DNA from: Pseudomonadota bacterium | GTDB lineage: Bacteria > Pseudomonadota > Gammaproteobacteria > Steroidobacterales > Steroidobacteraceae | Assembly: GCA_003242275.1 (NCBI GenBank) | Contig: QGUX01000148.1 | Coordinates: 1 to 8,629, forward strand | Reading direction: 5' to 3' | DNA length: 8,629 nt | Shown here: in pieces, positions 6,432-8,629 of the stretch | Layout of the letters: the number at the start of each line of letters is the position of its first letter | How positions within the stretch are numbered: position 1 is the first letter of the stretch | Program-made: the position numbers and the translations under genes | The notes under the pieces: model-generated | Databases searched by the model: none | The model's input: the letters and a program-made list of their open reading frames with translations, nothing else | Told to the model about the DNA's origin: nothing

Positions 6432-7315
6432 GCGCGCGTGCCGGTGGCTGGTGGCGACGGTGGGAACGGCCCCTGAAGGACCGCCTGTCCGAACCGCTGC
6501 ACCTGAACCTGCTCTCGGCGCTGGTGCGCATCGCCGGCGGCTTCAGGCTGCAGGTGGAATTCGACCTGGTGGAACGCCGCCGTTACGCCTTCGCATTGCT
6601 GCAGGCGGCCGACTGGGCCGTGCGCTTCGGCGTGCCGCGCATCTGCGCGCTGGAGTTCGGCATCGCCGCCGGCGCCGGCCTGGTCAACCTCGCGCGACTG
6701 GCGCAGCGGGTCACGCGCGAGACCGGCGTGCGCATCGACATCATCGGCTTCGACACCGGCACCGGCATGCCCGAGCCGGTGGACTACCAGGACTACCCGG
6801 AGGAATTCCAGCGGGGGGATTTCCCGACCACCGACCGGGACGCGCTGGCCCGGCTGCTCCCGCCGGGCGTCAGGGTCATCTACGGTCCGATTGCCGAGAC
6901 GGCGCGCGGCTTCATCGACAACATCGATGCCCCGGTGGGCTTCATCAGCTTCGACCTCGCCTTCCATTCCTCGACGGTGGATGCGATGCAGGTGCTGCGC
7001 GGCCCGGCCACCCGCTACCTCCCCATCGTCAGCTGCTATGTCGGGGGAATCATGATGGACACCGCCAATCCGGACGTCGGCGAACTGCTGGCCATCCGCG
7101 AGTTCAACGCGTCCTCGGCCATGCGCAAGCTGCATCCGATGACCTGGCTGCGCGAGCGGCGCGTATTCAAGAACGCGTTCTGGCACAGGCAGATCTACAC
7201 CTTCCACGTGCACGACCATCCGCTGCGCAGCCCCGCCGGACACAGGGCCCGCGCGACGCGGCTGCTCGAGGATCCGACCGGTGCATCGGCGCCGACCGGC
7301 CAGGTGACACCATGA
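6428..7315 (+). CDS. TylF/macrocin O-methyltransferase-like fold protein with altered active-site motifs
   Basis: The 295-residue product is soluble, with a basic, Trp-rich N-terminus. The core resembles TylF/cephalosporin-hydroxylase-type SAM methyltransferase-fold proteins seen in glycan clusters. A glycine-rich strand ICALEFGIAAGAGLVNL (72-88) resembles SAM motif I. It is followed by IIGFDTGTGMPEPVDYQDYP (105-124), where Asp109 is the likely ribose or metal-side acid, and by GFISFDLAFHSST (171-183). In relatives as I recall them, the last motif reads DLDYYSS and a later segment reads CYFDDI, with the acidic residues binding a metal. Here these are DLAFHSS and CYVGGI (203-208). The protein may lack metal-dependent transferase activity or have another role. 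ATG 6428 overlaps the upstream stop as ATGA. I do not recognise a named orthologue; the family call is moderate and the activity unknown. Confidence 0.6.
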   Translation: MSARAGGWWRRWERPLKDRLSEPLHLNLLSALVRIAGGFRLQVEFDLVERRRYAFALLQAADWAVRFGVPRICALEFGIAAGAGLVNLARLAQRVTRETGVRIDIIGFDTGTGMPEPVDYQDYPEEFQRGDFPTTDRDALARLLPPGVRVIYGPIAETARGFIDNIDAPVGFISFDLAFHSSTVDAMQVLRGPATRYLPIVSCYVGGIMMDTANPDVGELLAIREFNASSAMRKLHPMTWLRERRVFKNAFWHRQIYTFHVHDHPLRSPAGHRARATRLLEDPTGASAPTGQVTP

Positions 7316-8259
7316 TCCAGGTTCCCGCGGAGCAGGAACGAGACGCGCATCGGGCCGCGGCCGCCGCCGCGTTGCCGACGGCTGGTCCGGTGGTGCCCGT
7401 CTACTACAACCGCCGGCTGCCGGAAGCACAGCGGCGGCAGGCCATCTACGACGGCGCCCTGTTCGTGTTCAGCGGCCTTGCGGCCATCCGCCGGCTCGGT
7501 GACTGGGCGGGCGAGCTGGCGGCGAAGGCCTTCCAGGGTGTGCCGGAGATGCTGCGGGCCCACCGGCACCTCGCGGTGGAGGAGTTCGTCCGCCGCGTCT
7601 CGCCGCTGAAATCCCGGTTCACCAATGACGCGCGCACGAAGCGGTTGTGCCAGGAACTGGTCGTGGAGATGGGCGCGGATCCGCAGCGCACGTATTTCGA
7701 CCTGCCGCGGCTGCGCGTCATCCCGCCCGCGAGCTACCTGGCCGCCGGGGTCAGCTACAACTACGCCCCCCACCGCGACACCTGGTATGCGCATCCCCGG
7801 CAGCTGGTGAACTACTGGGCGCCGCTGCACGACACGCAGGCCTCCACGGTCATGACGATGTTCGTCGACCATTTCCGCCGCCCCGTGGCCAACACGTCGG
7901 CCCGGTGGGATTACGGCGAATGGGTCCGCAATGCGCGTTTCAACGCGGCGGCCAGCATCCGGCGCGAGGAACGGGCGCATCCCGTGCCGCTGGCCGAGGT
8001 CGCCGGCACGACGCAGCTCCGGCTGGTGCTCAACGGCGGCGATGCCATGGTGTTCTCCACGTGCCAGCTGCACGCCTCCACGCCCAACGACACCGATGCG
8101 ATCCGCTTCAGCTTCGACCTGCGGACCCTGAACCTTGACGACCTGGAGGCAGGCCGCGGACCGGTCGACGTGGACGGACAGGCCACCGGCACCACGCTGC
8201 CGGACTTCCTGCGCGGCAGCGACCTGGCGCCGCTGCAACGGCCGCCCGGGACGGGTTGA
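7312..8259 (+). CDS. Fe(II)/2-oxoglutarate-dependent dioxygenase (PhyH-like)
   Basis: The 315-residue protein shows the double-stranded beta-helix dioxygenase signature. YAPHRDTWY gives the HxD pair His154 and Asp156. The distal His254 lies in CQLHASTPND, and Arg265 in IRFSFDL is positioned to bind 2-oxoglutarate. The Gly/Asp-containing strand NGGDAMVFS (241-249) before the distal histidine is typical. Phytanoyl-CoA dioxygenase relatives hydroxylate or oxidise many small molecules, including sugars in aminoglycoside pathways. Here it would act on the sugar or nucleotide sugar made by the neighbours, possibly as the last tailoring step. The first 25 residues are Ala-rich and probably disordered rather than a signal peptide. 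ATG 7312 overlaps the upstream stop as ATGA, with AGGTG at 7302-7306. It is the last gene of the operon; its stop abuts that of a convergent gene. Substrate unknown. Confidence 0.85.
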   Translation: MIQVPAEQERDAHRAAAAAALPTAGPVVPVYYNRRLPEAQRRQAIYDGALFVFSGLAAIRRLGDWAGELAAKAFQGVPEMLRAHRHLAVEEFVRRVSPLKSRFTNDARTKRLCQELVVEMGADPQRTYFDLPRLRVIPPASYLAAGVSYNYAPHRDTWYAHPRQLVNYWAPLHDTQASTVMTMFVDHFRRPVANTSARWDYGEWVRNARFNAAASIRREERAHPVPLAEVAGTTQLRLVLNGGDAMVFSTCQLHASTPNDTDAIRFSFDLRTLNLDDLEAGRGPVDVDGQATGTTLPDFLRGSDLAPLQRPPGTG

Positions 8260-8268
8260 TCAGCCCGT
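8251..8268. terminator. Palindrome spanning two convergent stop codons, possible bidirectional hairpin
   Basis: ACGGGTTGATCAGCCCGT is an 18-bp near-perfect inverted repeat centred on TGATCA. The first TGA ends the plus-strand dioxygenase gene, and TCA is the reverse of the TGA ending the minus-strand flippase gene. In plus-strand RNA the arms ACGGGU and GCCCGU pair over 6 bp with one G-U. In minus-strand RNA 5 bp pair. Neither side has a U-tract, so intrinsic termination is uncertain. It is the only terminator-like element between the two convergent units. Confidence 0.4.
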
Positions 8269-8629
8269 GGACAGTGCCACCACTCCCCGCCTGATGGACG
8301 GCAACGCGAGGCACGCCCCGCCGGCCAGCAGCGAGCACGCGGCGACGGCCAGCAGCCAGTGGATGCCCAGCAGGTCGAGCAGCCACAGCGCGCCGCCGAA
8401 TCCCGCGGCCGGCAGCAGGGCGCGCAACACCCCGGACGCCGCGGGGAAACCCACGTGATCACGCAGCAGCCACAGGGTGAGCAGCGTGCGCACGGCGTCG
8501 CCACCCAGCTTGCCGGAGGCCGCGCCGAGGATGCCCCAGCGCGGGATCAGCACGCAGTGCAGGAGCACGGCCGCCGCGACGCTGGCCAGGTCCACGCGGA
8601 CCATGGCCCTCTCGCGGGCGGCGGCGGTG
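8260..8629 (-). CDS. Polysaccharide flippase-like membrane protein, C-terminal part (partial, runs off right edge)
   Basis: The minus-strand frame is open from the right edge to TGA at 8262-8260, giving about 122 residues. It holds the sequence LIPRWGILGAA, typical of the late membrane segments of Wzx/MATE-like oligosaccharide flippases. About four hydrophobic segments can be picked out: near SVAAAVLLHCVL, AVRTLLTLWLL, ALLPAAGFGGALWLLDLL and WLLAVAACSLLAGGACLAL. Such proteins (usually 400-500 residues, 12-14 spans) flip undecaprenyl-linked glycan units across the inner membrane. The internal ATG at 8604-8602 lies inside a continuing frame and is unlikely to be the start. The gene converges on the sugar operon, so it is transcribed separately but probably belongs to the same polysaccharide locus. 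Other multi-span transporters cannot be fully excluded from the tail alone. Confidence 0.72.
   Translation of the reverse strand, partial: TAAARERAMVRVDLASVAAAVLLHCVLIPRWGILGAASGKLGGDAVRTLLTLWLLRDHVGFPAASGVLRALLPAAGFGGALWLLDLLGIHWLLAVAACSLLAGGACLALPSIRRGVVALSTG

Noticed and set aside
4541..7315. Single 924-codon plus-strand frame
   Set aside because: Only the last 295 codons, from ATG 6428, encode family-like sequence. The earlier part is an out-of-frame reading of the SDR and cytidylyltransferase genes, not a fusion protein.
1..8629. Search for CRISPR repeats, tRNA genes, insertion sequences and attachment sites
   Set aside because: I saw no regularly spaced direct repeats, tRNA-like cloverleaf, transposase motif or terminal inverted repeats, although insertion boundaries outside the window cannot be excluded.

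Overview
The window is GC-rich, densely coding bacterial DNA. The best taxonomic clue is at the left edge: the first 32 residues of ribosomal protein L3 on the minus strand, in the short form typical of many gammaproteobacteria (for example pseudomonads). A high-GC, non-enteric gammaproteobacterium is my best guess, but 32 residues and base composition do not support a genus.

Layout. (1) 1-96, minus: start of rplC, running off the left edge. (2) 97-462: divergent intergenic region. It holds a near-consensus sigma70 promoter and a leader of about 178 nt for rplC. Farther right are two hairpins, but I see no convincing promoter for the rightward genes. (3) 463-8259, plus: eight tightly packed genes, almost certainly one operon. 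In order they encode a zinc-binding sugar C-methyltransferase-type protein, a family 2 glycosyltransferase, a second such methyltransferase (canonical), a PIG-L type N-deacetylase, an extended SDR sugar epimerase/dehydratase, an RfbF-like sugar-1-phosphate cytidylyltransferase, a TylF-like methyltransferase-fold protein with altered active-site motifs, and a PhyH-type Fe(II)/2-oxoglutarate dioxygenase. Five of seven junctions are 4-nt start/stop overlaps; the other two gaps are 2 and 15 nt. (4) 8260-8629, minus: the C-terminal part of a polysaccharide flippase-like membrane protein, converging on the operon with back-to-back stop codons.

How the genes may work together (inference). The cytidylyltransferase would make a nucleotide-activated sugar. 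The SDR, the two C-methyltransferases, the deacetylase and the dioxygenase would tailor it. The glycosyltransferase would attach it to a lipid-linked glycan, and the flippase would move that glycan across the inner membrane. The result would be an unusual, possibly C-methyl-branched sugar in an O-antigen, capsule or exopolysaccharide. No CDP-glucose 4,6-dehydratase, 3-dehydrase, Wzy polymerase or initiating transferase is visible, so the locus probably continues past the right edge.

The most notable points are: rplC with its own promoter and structured leader but no rpsJ in front of it; a possible Shine-Dalgarno-sequestering helix in that leader; the TylF-like protein with replaced acidic residues; and two different C-methyltransferase paralogues in one operon.
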